From: an uncultured Lachnospiraceae bacterium
Lineage (GTDB): Bacteria; Bacillota; Clostridia; Lachnospirales; Lachnospiraceae
Assembly: GCA_910588845.1 (NCBI GenBank)
Contig: CAJURU010000020.1
Location: 1-56,497, forward strand
Direction of reading: 5' to 3'
Length of the DNA stretch: 56,497 bases
Each line of letters opens with the position of its first letter. Position 1 is the stretch's first letter. The notes below the pieces were generated by a model. It did not search any database. It saw only the letters and a list, made by a program, of their open reading frames with translations, and was not told the origin of the DNA. A program made the translations under genes and the position numbers. Below are positions 8,471-17,370 of the stretch, in pieces.

Positions 8471-8498
8471 ATTATATAGGGGAAATATGAAAAGTCAA
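8471..8498 (-). promoter_or_regulatory. SigA promoter of the XRE-cupin-potABCD operon
   Basis: On the minus strand TTGACT (8498-8493), a 16-base spacer and TATAAT (8476-8471). It predicts a start near 8464 and a 65-base leader. Confidence 0.7.
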
Positions 8499-8696
8499 TA
8501 GGCAATTATAAAAAAGCGTAAATCTTATTGTGAAATGAAATAATTGTTATAGTACAAAATATCAGAAGGCGCCAGGAGTGTCTAACCTTGGAGATGTTTA
8601 CATTTATTATGGGAGAAAAAATTGATAATATGCACAAAAAAACAACAGTTAAGGACAAAATATTAAAAAAATCAACTAATATAAGAAGAAAATATA

Positions 8697-8724
8697 TTGA
8701 TTTTCACTGGTAAAATGAGATAAT
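8697..8724 (+). promoter_or_regulatory. Probable promoter of the LamG/GH43 pair
   Basis: TTGATT (8697-8702), a 16-base spacer and GATAAT (8719-8724). It predicts a start near 8731, 40 bases ahead of the chosen ATG at 8771, and argues against the in-frame alternative start at 8723, which falls inside the -10. Nothing else was recognised between 8499 and 8696. Confidence 0.5.
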
Positions 8725-8770
8725 GGTATTACAGTCGCAACGTATTTTTACAAGGAAGGGAGAAGTTATC

Positions 8771-11725
8771 ATGAGATTTAAGAAGATAATAAGCGGGCTG
8801 CTTGTCGGCGCGCTGGCAGTCACCTCCGTATTTACCGGGAATGTGACGACGGCAAAGGCGGAAGTGACGGCGGAAGCGCCGAAATACAGCTTTGATTTTA
8901 ATGCAGAGAGTTTGAACAGTACGGTAAGCCCGGACGACGCGCTTACCGTAGTTGAAGCGGGGAACGCTGCATCGACAGCCGCGCCGGTTTATGAAACGGG
9001 AAGGTCAGGCGAAGCGGGAGATAAATCTGTCAAGCTGGGAAGTTATGCGTTGAGCCTGCCGGGAAATATCGGTGAGAATTATACGGTGAATGTGTGGATG
9101 AAATCGAATGTCGATACAATCGCCAATAATAATGCAATTTTCCTGCTGGGAGCAGGCGACCCAAATCAGGAATGGCTTGGGTTTGCCGGAAACGGTACAG
9201 AAGGGAAAGCCAGAGTATGGGGAAAGTATTCGGGTGCTTATCAGGAAGTAGTAAGTAATATAAATATGGCGAAGGATCGGTGGACGATGCTTACGATTGC
9301 GCAGGAAGGCGCTGCGATGGAGATTTATCAGGACGGCGTCTTAAAAGCGACAAAGAATGACGTATCAAGCATCCTCAAAGGGGACGATAGAAATATCCTC
9401 CTGGGAACTACCTATTGGTCTGCCGACGGAACATTTAACGGCTGGCTGGACGACGTCCAGATTTATGATAAGAAGCTGACCGCTAATCAGATATATAAAA
9501 TGTTTGATCCCAGGACGGAAAAAGACGTCTTTGCGGAAGGGAAGCTGACGGTAAGCGAACAGATCAAAATGTTGTTGGGAGGCGCGACCGCGACTGTAAC
9601 GGCGACACCGCCGAGCGGCGTAGATGCAGCTAAGATTACATACAGTTATGCTTCGGCAAATGCTGCGATCGCCTCTGTAGATGCAGCTACCGGTGTGATT
9701 ACAGCGAAAGCAGCCGGTACGACCACGATTACAACTACCGCTATATATGACGGGGATGAAGCGACTGCCAAGACTGCTAAGACGACGGTTATTGTCAGAG
9801 ACCCCAACGTGAAGGAAGAAGGCGTAGTGGTGGATTACGATTTATCCCAGGCGGTAAACGGTAAGCTGATAGATATCACCGGCAATGGCAATGACGCAAC
9901 GCTGCACGGTGAGAAATACAGCTTCGAGAATGGCGCGCTGAAATTAGACGGCAGCAAATCTTCTACGGCAAATCAGACGTATGTGGATCTTCCGTTATCT
10001 ATCATGGACAAATTGACCAGCAAAGAGAAGTTTACCATTCAGGTGAAGTTCGCAAAAACGGCCGACGTATTTATGGCATGGCTGTTCTGTTTTGGCTCTA
10101 ACCCACAGTCGACGGGTACGAATTATATGTTCCTGTCTCCGAACTTTCAGAATACGCAGCTTAGAGCTGGTATCAAAGACAGTACAACGGAGAAGTTATT
10201 CGCAACCTCGCTTGTCCCGGAACGCAATAAGTTTTATACGGTAAACATGGTGTTTGACCAAGGTAAGATCAGGCTTTACTGGAACGGCGTCATGATTAAA
10301 GGCGATAATGGGGATGAGCTGGATTCCGGTTACAACATGATGGATGATATTGTTACGCCGGGCTGCAAGGACAATATTTTAGGCTATATCGGCAAATCAT
10401 GCTGGGGGCAGGACGAATACTTTAAAGGGCTGATCTCTGAATTTAAAATTTATGACAAGGCGATGACGAACGAGGACGTTCAGTTGTCTGATCCTGCGTA
10501 CCAGCGTGAGTTTGAAGCTGAGGTTAGAAAAGAATTGACGGTAGATAAGATTCTTGGCAAAAATGATTCTAAGGATGAGATTAAATATAATCTTTCACTG
10601 CCGGATCATATCAACGAAGTCAGCGTTACCTGGAAATCCAGCAACAAAGATGTCATCAGCGATGACGGTATCGTTAAATGCAAAGACACTGAGCAGAATG
10701 TAACGATGACTGGAACAGCCAAATCAGGAGCCCTGCAGGCGGAAATATCATTTGACCTTAAGGTGATGCTTTTAGACCGCACGGCGTTAGATGCAGCCCT
10801 GGCGGAGGCAAATACGGCTAAGAATGCCGCAAATTTCAAGTATTATACGGAAGAGTCTAAGAATAATCTTACACAGCTGCTTGATAAGGGGGCAAATGTC
10901 GCCAATCAGGAAGAAGCGGATTCTTTGACGAAAAATATTAAGAATGCAATCGCAAAGCTTACGTTTGCAGAAGCATATATTGATCCATTTGCTAAGATTG
11001 ATAAAACGAAGTTTAAGGACTTTACAGTGACGCCTAAGGGTACGAGTAATGTGCTGTCGTCTGTGATTCCGGCGGACGTGAAACCGTATGTTACGGTAGA
11101 ATACACTTCCAGCAAACCAGGCGTTGCAACAGTTGATAAGAATACCGGTATTGTGAAAGGCGTGAAACTGGGCTATACCATCATTACGACCAAAGTGAAA
11201 GCGGCATCTGATGGTTTTGAAATGGAATACCAGACAATCGTTAAGGTAGATCTCAACATAAAAGGAGTTTCCGTAAAGGCGAAGAAGACAACGCTTGCCA
11301 AAGGTGAGAAGACGGATATCACAATTACTTATCCGGCAGCAGTCAGAGCCGCAGGCGCTACAGCTACCTACCGTGCAACGGGCGCAGTCTCTGTGTCGAA
11401 GGGAAAAGTGACGGCCAAGAAAGCAGGGACAGGAACTGTCATTGTGAAGGTGAAGGCCGGAGGAAAGACAATCACCAAGAAATTGAAATTCAAGGTTGGC
11501 GAAATTACCGGAGATTCCAAGGTGAAGATTAAAAAGTCTATTACTTTAAAGGTTACGGGCATTAGCGGTAAAGTAACATGGTCCCTCGATAAGAAAGGTA
11601 AGAAGCTGGCGAGCATAAGTAAGAAAGGCAAGCTGACTGCTAAGAAAAAGACCGGTAAAGTTACGGTAACGGCCAAAGTAGGAAAAGTTACCATGAAAAA
11701 GACGATTACGATTAAGAAGAAATAG
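8771..11725 (+). CDS. Secreted protein with two LamG domains and Ig-like (Big) domains
   Basis: A secreted protein of 984 residues. A signal peptide (MRFKKIISGLLVGALAVTSV through TTAKA) is followed by a LamG/concanavalin-like domain (about 35-245), a Big_2 Ig-like domain (about 255-345; SVDAATGVITAKAAGTTTIT), a second LamG domain (about 355-585; DITGNGNDATLHG), an Ig-like segment of the atrophied type (about 600-670), a helical linker, and lysine-rich Big_2-like domains to the C-terminus. LamG domains commonly bind or flank glycan targets; no catalytic domain was recognised. I chose ATG 8771 (GGAAGGGAG upstream) over an in-frame start at 8723. It sits 26 bases ahead of the GH43-like gene and is probably co-transcribed. 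There is no LPXTG motif, so the lysine-rich tail may hold it to the wall by charge (inference). Confidence 0.85.
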   Translation: MRFKKIISGLLVGALAVTSVFTGNVTTAKAEVTAEAPKYSFDFNAESLNSTVSPDDALTVVEAGNAASTAAPVYETGRSGEAGDKSVKLGSYALSLPGNIGENYTVNVWMKSNVDTIANNNAIFLLGAGDPNQEWLGFAGNGTEGKARVWGKYSGAYQEVVSNINMAKDRWTMLTIAQEGAAMEIYQDGVLKATKNDVSSILKGDDRNILLGTTYWSADGTFNGWLDDVQIYDKKLTANQIYKMFDPRTEKDVFAEGKLTVSEQIKMLLGGATATVTATPPSGVDAAKITYSYASANAAIASVDAATGVITAKAAGTTTITTTAIYDGDEATAKTAKTTVIVRDPNVKEEGVVVDYDLSQAVNGKLIDITGNGNDATLHGEKYSFENGALKLDGSKSSTANQTYVDLPLSIMDKLTSKEKFTIQVKFAKTADVFMAWLFCFGSNPQSTGTNYMFLSPNFQNTQLRAGIKDSTTEKLFATSLVPERNKFYTVNMVFDQGKIRLYWNGVMIKGDNGDELDSGYNMMDDIVTPGCKDNILGYIGKSCWGQDEYFKGLISEFKIYDKAMTNEDVQLSDPAYQREFEAEVRKELTVDKILGKNDSKDEIKYNLSLPDHINEVSVTWKSSNKDVISDDGIVKCKDTEQNVTMTGTAKSGALQAEISFDLKVMLLDRTALDAALAEANTAKNAANFKYYTEESKNNLTQLLDKGANVANQEEADSLTKNIKNAIAKLTFAEAYIDPFAKIDKTKFKDFTVTPKGTSNVLSSVIPADVKPYVTVEYTSSKPGVATVDKNTGIVKGVKLGYTIITTKVKAASDGFEMEYQTIVKVDLNIKGVSVKAKKTTLAKGEKTDITITYPAAVRAAGATATYRATGAVSVSKGKVTAKKAGTGTVIVKVKAGGKTITKKLKFKVGEITGDSKVKIKKSITLKVTGISGKVTWSLDKKGKKLASISKKGKLTAKKKTGKVTVTAKVGKVTMKKTITIKKK

Positions 11726-11751
11726 AGGATAATAACAGGAGGTAAGTTAAT

Positions 11752-14358
11752 ATGAAGCGCAGAATCGTGAATATATTGCTGGCTGCATGCCTTACCGCAG
11801 GTATGGCGGTCGGTTCCTTACCGACAGCCAGCCTGGAGGTAAAGGCGGCGGATGCATCCGCTGCAGTACAGCAGAATTTGACAATCCGGGAATCTGAGGT
11901 TAATCAGCTTCTGACAGGAGACCTTAACCTGCCGGCTGCGGTAGATGGGTTAGAGGGCGCCACTATTGCATATAGTGTTGCAGAGAAAGATGCAGAGTAT
12001 GTAGCTGTTGAGGGTTCAACATTAAAAATCAAAAAACGTCCCAAATCAAATGAGGAAGACTATAAATTTACATTGAAAGCGACCGTAACGGCAGGGAGCG
12101 ATAAGGTAGAGAAGGAATTCCCCTTAACAATCCGCGCAGGCTTATCAGAAGATGATTATGCAGGATATATTTATGTATGTTTTGCGGACAGAAATGTGTC
12201 TACGACCGGTAAGGATTTCCGTGACGTGCAGCAGATTCATTTCTTCCTCAGCGAGGACGGGATGAATTGGACCGCGCTCAACGGTTTTAACCCAATTTTT
12301 GAGGCGGGAACGGATTATGCGGATTCCATTGAAAAATATTCAGCGACCAGCCACAATTATAAGGTCAAAGAAGGAACTAATATTGCGAAGACCAGGACCG
12401 GCGACGCTTCTGTACTGTTCCCATTTGAGGGGGAGGACCAGGGTGTCCGCGACCCCTATCTGATCCGCGGCTGCAAGGCTGATGGCAGTGATTCTAATAA
12501 GGTATGGCTGCTTGCCACCGACTTAAACACGATGGCGGAAAAGTATGGCGGAAACAGGGCGAATAATATCGTAGGTAACTGGGGAACTATGACAACGAAT
12601 GGTTATGGAAGCACCAAGCTCTTCATCTATGAGACGGAAGATTGGGTACATTGGACGAGACGTTATGTGGATGTAGGAGCGCAGGTAGGAGCCTGTATGG
12701 CTTGGGCGCCGGAAGCAATCTATAATCCGGAAAAAGACAATTATCTCTTATACTGGTCAGCGCGTACAACTGTGGATGGCAGGGCAAGAGACCGTCTGTA
12801 TTGTAACGAGACCAAAGATTTTGTAACGTTTGGTCCTACCAAGCTTTATGAGCAGGAGCCATTTTTTGAGAATTATCTTCCGAACGGCGTAGGTTCGGCA
12901 GACGATGGATACGGAAATATTGATACGTCTCAGTTGTGGGTAGCAGAGACAAAAGAAGATGGCACAGTCAATCCCTATGGCACTTTGTTCCGTCTTGTGA
13001 AGGATGAGACGAACAATCATATTGAACTCATGAAGGCGTCGACGGTGCTTGACCCTAAGTATGAGGGAGATGCGAACCAGGCAGCATATAATGCCACAGA
13101 TGCTAAGAGAATTACACCGTATACGGATAAGGACGGCAATACATTTGCTGATTTGGCATCCGTCAACGCATTGTCAGACCCAACCCATATTAAGACGGCG
13201 GAAATTGTATATAACTGGTTCAAAAATGAATCTGTGGGTAATCATTTTGAAAAGATTCCCCAGAAAGATATGGAGAAATACAGCGGCGCATATGAAGGAG
13301 CAACCTTATTTAAATTTTTTGACCGCGACGAGTGGTGCGTAATGATTGATAATTACGGCGATATGTCTGTACGTTATGAGCCGTATCTGACGACAGATCT
13401 GTCTAAGCCTGACAGCATTCAGAAAGCGGCGAAGGGAACGTATGGGCGCACCGGCGGCGATGTCGGCACTCACGGCGGTATGATACCGATTACGGTGGAA
13501 GAGTACAATACGTTGATTGACACTTACAACGCAGATTCCAGCATCAACAACTATCATCCAATCAATTATGTATCTCTCGATACGAGAGTTTATGACGACA
13601 AGATTGAGGAACTGAAAAAGGCGGCCCAGGGCTCAAGTTACAGCGCGGGCGTGAAGGCTCAGATGAACAGCATTGGCGAGCAGATTAAGGCTGCAAAACA
13701 GACAATTGAGAATGTACAGAATCCAGGGCAGGAACAGAAGAGTACAGGAACTTGGTCGGAAGCGTTTTCCAGCATAGGGAAATTGATTGAGCGGGCAGAT
13801 ACTTTGCTGGCCAATAAGTTAAAATCATTGCCGGCAGAGATGAAGGCAGAAAGCGTATACCTTGAGGAAGATGAAGTGACAATCTGCACCAAGGCGACAG
13901 AGGGCTTGAAGAAGACTGCGACAATCCATGCAGATGCAGACATTGATACCGAGACTTCTAAGATTACTTTCACCAGCAGTAATAGCAAAGTTGCAGCGGT
14001 AAATCCCAAAACAGGCGTAGTGACCGCCAAAAAGGCAGGAACTGCGAATATCACGGCAACAGCGCCGGGAGGGGCGAAGGCGATCTGCAAGGTGACGGTT
14101 AAGGGTGTTCCGAGTAAAATCAGCCTGAAAAAGAAGAGCGTGAAGCTCAAAGTGAAGAAGACATACCAGATTAAGGTAAACATTCCCAAAGGAACAGTAT
14201 GCTCTAAGTTCAAGTATAAGAGCAATAAGTCTAAAATCGCGTCTGTTTCTAAGACAGGATTGGTTAAGGCCAAGAAGAAAGGAACCGCCAAGATTACAAT
14301 TTCGGCGGCCAATAACAGTAAGGCAAAGGCAACGCTTACAGTAAAGGTAAGTAAATAG
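11752..14358 (+). CDS. Secreted GH43-like glycoside hydrolase with C-terminal Ig-like domains
   Basis: A secreted enzyme of 868 residues with a signal peptide (cleavage after LEVKA). The central five-bladed propeller resembles GH43 arabinanases and arabinofuranosidases: the RDP element is in GVRDPYLIRG (D234) and the probable general acid is E321 in AWAPEAIYNPEKDNYLLYWS. The catalytic base aspartate could not be placed with confidence. After the propeller come a helical linker (about 610-690) and two lysine-rich Big_2-like domains (about 715-868). It probably trims arabinose-containing plant or dietary glycans outside the cell; the exact substrate cannot be told. RBS AGGAGG lies before the ATG. 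It shares its architecture and operon with the LamG protein upstream and ends at a strong terminator. Confidence 0.82.
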   Translation: MKRRIVNILLAACLTAGMAVGSLPTASLEVKAADASAAVQQNLTIRESEVNQLLTGDLNLPAAVDGLEGATIAYSVAEKDAEYVAVEGSTLKIKKRPKSNEEDYKFTLKATVTAGSDKVEKEFPLTIRAGLSEDDYAGYIYVCFADRNVSTTGKDFRDVQQIHFFLSEDGMNWTALNGFNPIFEAGTDYADSIEKYSATSHNYKVKEGTNIAKTRTGDASVLFPFEGEDQGVRDPYLIRGCKADGSDSNKVWLLATDLNTMAEKYGGNRANNIVGNWGTMTTNGYGSTKLFIYETEDWVHWTRRYVDVGAQVGACMAWAPEAIYNPEKDNYLLYWSARTTVDGRARDRLYCNETKDFVTFGPTKLYEQEPFFENYLPNGVGSADDGYGNIDTSQLWVAETKEDGTVNPYGTLFRLVKDETNNHIELMKASTVLDPKYEGDANQAAYNATDAKRITPYTDKDGNTFADLASVNALSDPTHIKTAEIVYNWFKNESVGNHFEKIPQKDMEKYSGAYEGATLFKFFDRDEWCVMIDNYGDMSVRYEPYLTTDLSKPDSIQKAAKGTYGRTGGDVGTHGGMIPITVEEYNTLIDTYNADSSINNYHPINYVSLDTRVYDDKIEELKKAAQGSSYSAGVKAQMNSIGEQIKAAKQTIENVQNPGQEQKSTGTWSEAFSSIGKLIERADTLLANKLKSLPAEMKAESVYLEEDEVTICTKATEGLKKTATIHADADIDTETSKITFTSSNSKVAAVNPKTGVVTAKKAGTANITATAPGGAKAICKVTVKGVPSKISLKKKSVKLKVKKTYQIKVNIPKGTVCSKFKYKSNKSKIASVSKTGLVKAKKKGTAKITISAANNSKAKATLTVKVSK

Positions 14359-14377
14359 TAAAGATTTAGCGGCTCTA

Positions 14378-14416
14378 GTTCCGGCAGGCATTGTAAAATG
14401 CCTGCCGGAACTTTTT
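14378..14416 (+). terminator. Strong intrinsic terminator after the GH43-like gene
   Basis: A perfect 15-bp stem (14378-14392 with 14397-14411), GTAA loop and TTTTT run (14412-14416), with further T-rich sequence after it. Confidence 0.92.
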
Positions 14417-14569
14417 CCTTTATTTTTTTCATATGGCAGGTGAAAATGGTTCTCAAAAGTTCGTTAGTCTGTTACAATATAGGAAAGATACAAGGTTGGA
14501 AAATCCCCGAATCATAGTAAAGGACGAGAGGATTATGGAATTGGACAGAATTGTGAAAGGAGAATTGAG

Positions 14570-14953
14570 ATGTTGCAGACAGGAATAAAAGGAAGTCAGG
14601 AAATGGTAGTTACTACGGAGGACACAGCCAAAGTATATAAAAGCGGAACTCTCGATGTACTTGCTACGCCGCGGATGGCAGCTTTGATGGAGGAAACTGC
14701 TTGGAAAAGCATAGCAGGAGATTTGGACGAGGGAATGGGAACGGTAGGAATTCGTTTGCAATTAGACCATCTTGCACCTACCCCGATTGGAATGAAAGTC
14801 TATTGTGAGTCTGTTTTGGAAAAGGTGGATGGCAGGAAACTTGCATTTTCGGTCACGGCAAAAGATGAAAAAGGTGAAATTGGCAAGGCATATCATGAGC
14901 GGTTTATTGTGGAAGAAGAAAAATTCCAACGTAAGGCAGAACAGAAAAAATAA
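14570..14953 (+). CDS. FlK-like hotdog-fold acyl-CoA thioesterase
   Basis: A small single-domain hotdog protein of 127 residues resembling fluoroacetyl-CoA thioesterase FlK. The FlK triad Thr42/Glu50/His76 has counterparts here at T33 (LATPRM), E41 (LMEETAW) and H67 (LDHLAPTP) with exactly the same spacing of 8 and 26 residues. It should hydrolyse a short acyl-CoA in the cytoplasm; the true substrate is unknown, and fluoroacetate is not implied. ATG follows AAAGGAG (14556-14562). A weak promoter (TTCTCA 14450-14455, 17 bases, TACAAT 14473-14478) precedes it. It stands alone between the GH43 terminator and the promoter of the S1 gene. Confidence 0.85.
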   Translation: MLQTGIKGSQEMVVTTEDTAKVYKSGTLDVLATPRMAALMEETAWKSIAGDLDEGMGTVGIRLQLDHLAPTPIGMKVYCESVLEKVDGRKLAFSVTAKDEKGEIGKAYHERFIVEEEKFQRKAEQKK

Positions 14954-14985
14954 AATAGTATGAGAGTGTATTTCTACTTACCGGA

Positions 14986-15013
14986 TTGTTACAAAATTAT
15001 AGCTTCATATAAA
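14986..15013 (+). promoter_or_regulatory. Probable promoter of the S1-domain gene
   Basis: TTGTTA (14986-14991), a 16-base spacer and TATAAA (15008-15013), about 75 bases ahead of the start codon. Confidence 0.45.
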
Positions 15014-15088
15014 AAAGAACTGGTAATTTCCACGATTTTCTGTTAAAATAAAAATAATTATGCAGATATATGAAAAGGAGCGTTGATT

Positions 15089-15991
15089 ATGGCAGAATCT
15101 ATGGAAGATTACAAGGAAGAATTGGAGGCGTCTTTCCGTGAGATTAAGGAAGGCGATATTATTTCAGGGGTCGTGCTCGGCGTTACAGAGGAAGAAGTAA
15201 CACTGGATTTGAAATATTATACGCAGGGAGTCATTAAAGTGGAAGACCTCAGCAATGACCCTAATTTCCAGGCGGTGGAAGAGATCCATCCGGGAGATGT
15301 TATTAAGGGCACAGTAGTTAGCCTTGACGATGGACAAGGCAATATTAAATTGTCAAAGAAAGAGGCGAACGATGTACTTGCCTGGGAGAAACTTAATGCT
15401 TATCTTGAAGAGCAGACAGAACTTTCTGTAAAGATTGCAGGTATCGTGCCCAGCGGCGTAGTTGCTTATGTAGAAGGAATCCGTGGGTTTATTCCCGCGT
15501 CTCAGTTGGATTTGTCTTATGTGGAAGCTACGGAAGACTGGTTGGGACGTGAAGTGCAGGTAAGAGCAATTACCGTAGATGAATCTAAGAAGAAACTTGT
15601 GCTTTCGGCTAAGGTTATCTTAAAGGAGAAGCAGCAGGAGGAGCATGACCGTCGGATTAGAGCCATGGTTCCAGGCACAGTACTGGAAGGTACGGTGGAA
15701 TCTCTGATGCCGTATGGGGCGTTTGTGGATTTGGGAGACGGAATCAGCGGGTTGGTGCATATTTCTCAGATTTCCCACAGGCGAATTGGCAAACCATCTG
15801 AGGTGTTAAGCGTAGGGCAGAAAGTTAAGGTAAAAGTGCAGAATACCAATGACAATAAGGTAAGCCTGAGCATGAAAGCGTTAGAAGAAGAGATGGTGGA
15901 CGTAGATAAGCCTGAGAGGGCGGAAGAATATATTTCCAATGAGAGGGCGTCTACAAGCCTTGCAGATTTGCTGGCAGGAATAAAATTATAG
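15089..15991 (+). CDS. S1 RNA-binding domain protein (short ribosomal protein S1 homologue)
   Basis: A 300-residue protein with three consecutive S1 (OB-fold) domains, about 19-90, 102-170 and 185-255. The third is the most typical (GTVESLMPYGAFVDLGDGIS followed by GLVHISQIS). It corresponds to the short S1-like proteins of Firmicutes, which bind mRNA and may assist translation initiation. In related clostridia S1 domains are sometimes fused to IspH; here the protein stands alone. ATG at 15089 follows AAAGGAG (15074-15080); an in-frame TTG at 15083 is less likely. It is followed after 15 bases by the transglycosylase gene and probably co-transcribed with it. Confidence 0.9.
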   Translation: MAESMEDYKEELEASFREIKEGDIISGVVLGVTEEEVTLDLKYYTQGVIKVEDLSNDPNFQAVEEIHPGDVIKGTVVSLDDGQGNIKLSKKEANDVLAWEKLNAYLEEQTELSVKIAGIVPSGVVAYVEGIRGFIPASQLDLSYVEATEDWLGREVQVRAITVDESKKKLVLSAKVILKEKQQEEHDRRIRAMVPGTVLEGTVESLMPYGAFVDLGDGISGLVHISQISHRRIGKPSEVLSVGQKVKVKVQNTNDNKVSLSMKALEEEMVDVDKPERAEEYISNERASTSLADLLAGIKL

Positions 15992-16006
15992 AAAGGATGT
16001 TAATCT

Positions 16007-16765
16007 ATGAGAGTAAAGGCAGTACAGGGTACGGACAGTACCGGAGCTCAGACTACGGCTGCTGCGGTAGACCAGGGAGAGGATTTTGCCTCGTATCTGA
16101 AGACCTCGGCATCTTTGGAAGAGATTTTCACGGAGGCGGCTGAAAAGTACAATGTGCCTAAGAACTTAATTAAGGCAATCGCTAAGGCGGAGTCTGATTT
16201 CAATCCGAACGCCACCTCAGGTGCGGGGGCGCAGGGAATTATGCAGCTCATGCCGGCAACGGCGCGTGAACTTGGTGTGACGGATTCCTATGACCCTTAT
16301 CAGAATATTATGGGTGGAACGAAATATATCAGTGAGATGCTTGCTAAATATGATGGGAATGTGAGCCTGGCCTTGGCTGCGTATAATGCGGGAAGCAATA
16401 ACGTGGCAAAGTATGGTGGTATTCCGCCTTTTAAGGAGACGCAGAACTACGTTGTGAAAGTGACAGGATTTATGAATAATGGCGTTGAAGTTCCCAATGC
16501 GTCTTACAATATCAATGCAGACGGCAGTATATCTGCGGCGTCCGTGCAGGAGGTGGAAGACAGCTACTATCAGAGTATTTTAGAGCAGCTTTTCTCCTAT
16601 GAGGAATACCTCAAATTTATTGATATGTATATGAAACTCCAGGAAGCGCAGCAGGAGGAAATCAAAGAGGAACAGAAGCAGGGAGAGGAGCAGAAAGACG
16701 GCTCTTATTATGCTTACCAGCAACTGCATTATACGCCGGCAGTGATGAATCTGCTTGGACAGTGA
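16007..16765 (+). CDS. Lytic transglycosylase domain protein (SLT)
   Basis: A 252-residue protein with an SLT domain at about 40-150. The catalytic glutamate is E62 in IAKAESDFNPNA, followed by GAQGIMQLMPATARELGV and LALAAYNAGSNNV, the three hallmark motifs of murein lytic transglycosylases. There is no recognisable signal peptide, so export would need another route, or it acts when cells lyse. The C-terminus is glutamate/glutamine-rich and probably helical. It lies between the S1 gene and dut. Its last 33 bases, including the stop codon, are duplicated just downstream. Confidence 0.9.
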   Translation: MRVKAVQGTDSTGAQTTAAAVDQGEDFASYLKTSASLEEIFTEAAEKYNVPKNLIKAIAKAESDFNPNATSGAGAQGIMQLMPATARELGVTDSYDPYQNIMGGTKYISEMLAKYDGNVSLALAAYNAGSNNVAKYGGIPPFKETQNYVVKVTGFMNNGVEVPNASYNINADGSISAASVQEVEDSYYQSILEQLFSYEEYLKFIDMYMKLQEAQQEEIKEEQKQGEEQKDGSYYAYQQLHYTPAVMNLLGQ

Positions 16766-16806
16766 CAATGTGAACGCCGGCAGTGATGAATCTGCTTAGG
16801 CAGTGA
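16733..16806 (+). repeat. Tandem duplication of the transglycosylase 3' end
   Basis: The 33 bases 16733-16765 (last codons and stop) recur at 16774-16806 with only 2 mismatches, a 41-base period. The second copy is non-coding. It looks like a recent small slippage duplication. Confidence 0.85.
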
Positions 16807-16842
16807 GTGTTGCTGTTATAGGGTCAGCTTTAGGAGACGGAA

Positions 16843-17277
16843 ATGGAGACAATCAAGATAAAATATTTCACGCAGGAGATAGACAAACTTGCCTATATTG
16901 ACGGCAAATCAGACTGGATTGATTTGCGGGCAAGCGAGACTGTGGAGCTGAAAGCGGGAGAGTTTAAGCTGATTCCGCTTGGTGTGGCAATGCAGCTTCC
17001 GGCAGGTTATGAGGCGCATGTAGTGCCGAGAAGTTCCACATTTAAGAATTATGGAGTGTTGCAGGTGAATAGCTGCGGTGTGATAGATGGAAGCTATTGC
17101 GGCGACGGGGATATGTGGAAGATGCCGGTGTATGCCACCAGGGATACGGTAATCCACAAGAATGACAGAATTTGCCAGTTTCGGATTATGGAGAACCAGC
17201 CGCACATTATTTTTGAAGAAACTGCGTCCCTGGAAGGGAAGGACAGAGGCGGTTTTGGCACTACCGGAATAAATTGA
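16843..17277 (+). CDS. dut: dUTP diphosphatase
   Basis: Trimeric dUTPase of 144 residues that converts dUTP to dUMP and PPi, keeping uracil out of DNA. All five motifs are visible: SDWIDLRA (motif 1), VVPRSSTFKNYG (motif 2), GVIDGSYCGD (motif 3), DRICQFRI (motif 4) and the C-terminal arm RGGFGTTG (motif 5). ATG at 16843 has GGAG upstream. It is the last gene of the 15-17.3 kb group and ends at a two-way terminator. Confidence 0.94.
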   Translation: METIKIKYFTQEIDKLAYIDGKSDWIDLRASETVELKAGEFKLIPLGVAMQLPAGYEAHVVPRSSTFKNYGVLQVNSCGVIDGSYCGDGDMWKMPVYATRDTVIHKNDRICQFRIMENQPHIIFEETASLEGKDRGGFGTTGIN

Positions 17278-17313
17278 TGCTGTAAATAGTACAAGAAGGT
17301 TTTTACATACAAC

Positions 17314-17347
17314 GCGGGGCAGGAAAAGAAAGAATTTCCTGCCCCGC
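17314..17347. terminator. Bidirectional terminator between dut and pfp
   Basis: A perfect 13-bp stem (17314-17326 with 17335-17347) and an 8-base loop. It lies between convergent genes that end at 17277 and 17371. The T-tracts on either side are weak. Confidence 0.7.
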
Positions 17348-17370
17348 ATAATTTGTGTAAGCCCGTGTTT

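Noticed and set aside
13659..14456. Antisense open frame of 265 codons opposite the GH43-like gene
   Set aside because: It lies opposite the lysine-rich Ig-like domains, whose AAG/AAA codons create long open antisense frames rich in leucine and phenylalanine; it has no ribosome site and overlaps the terminator.
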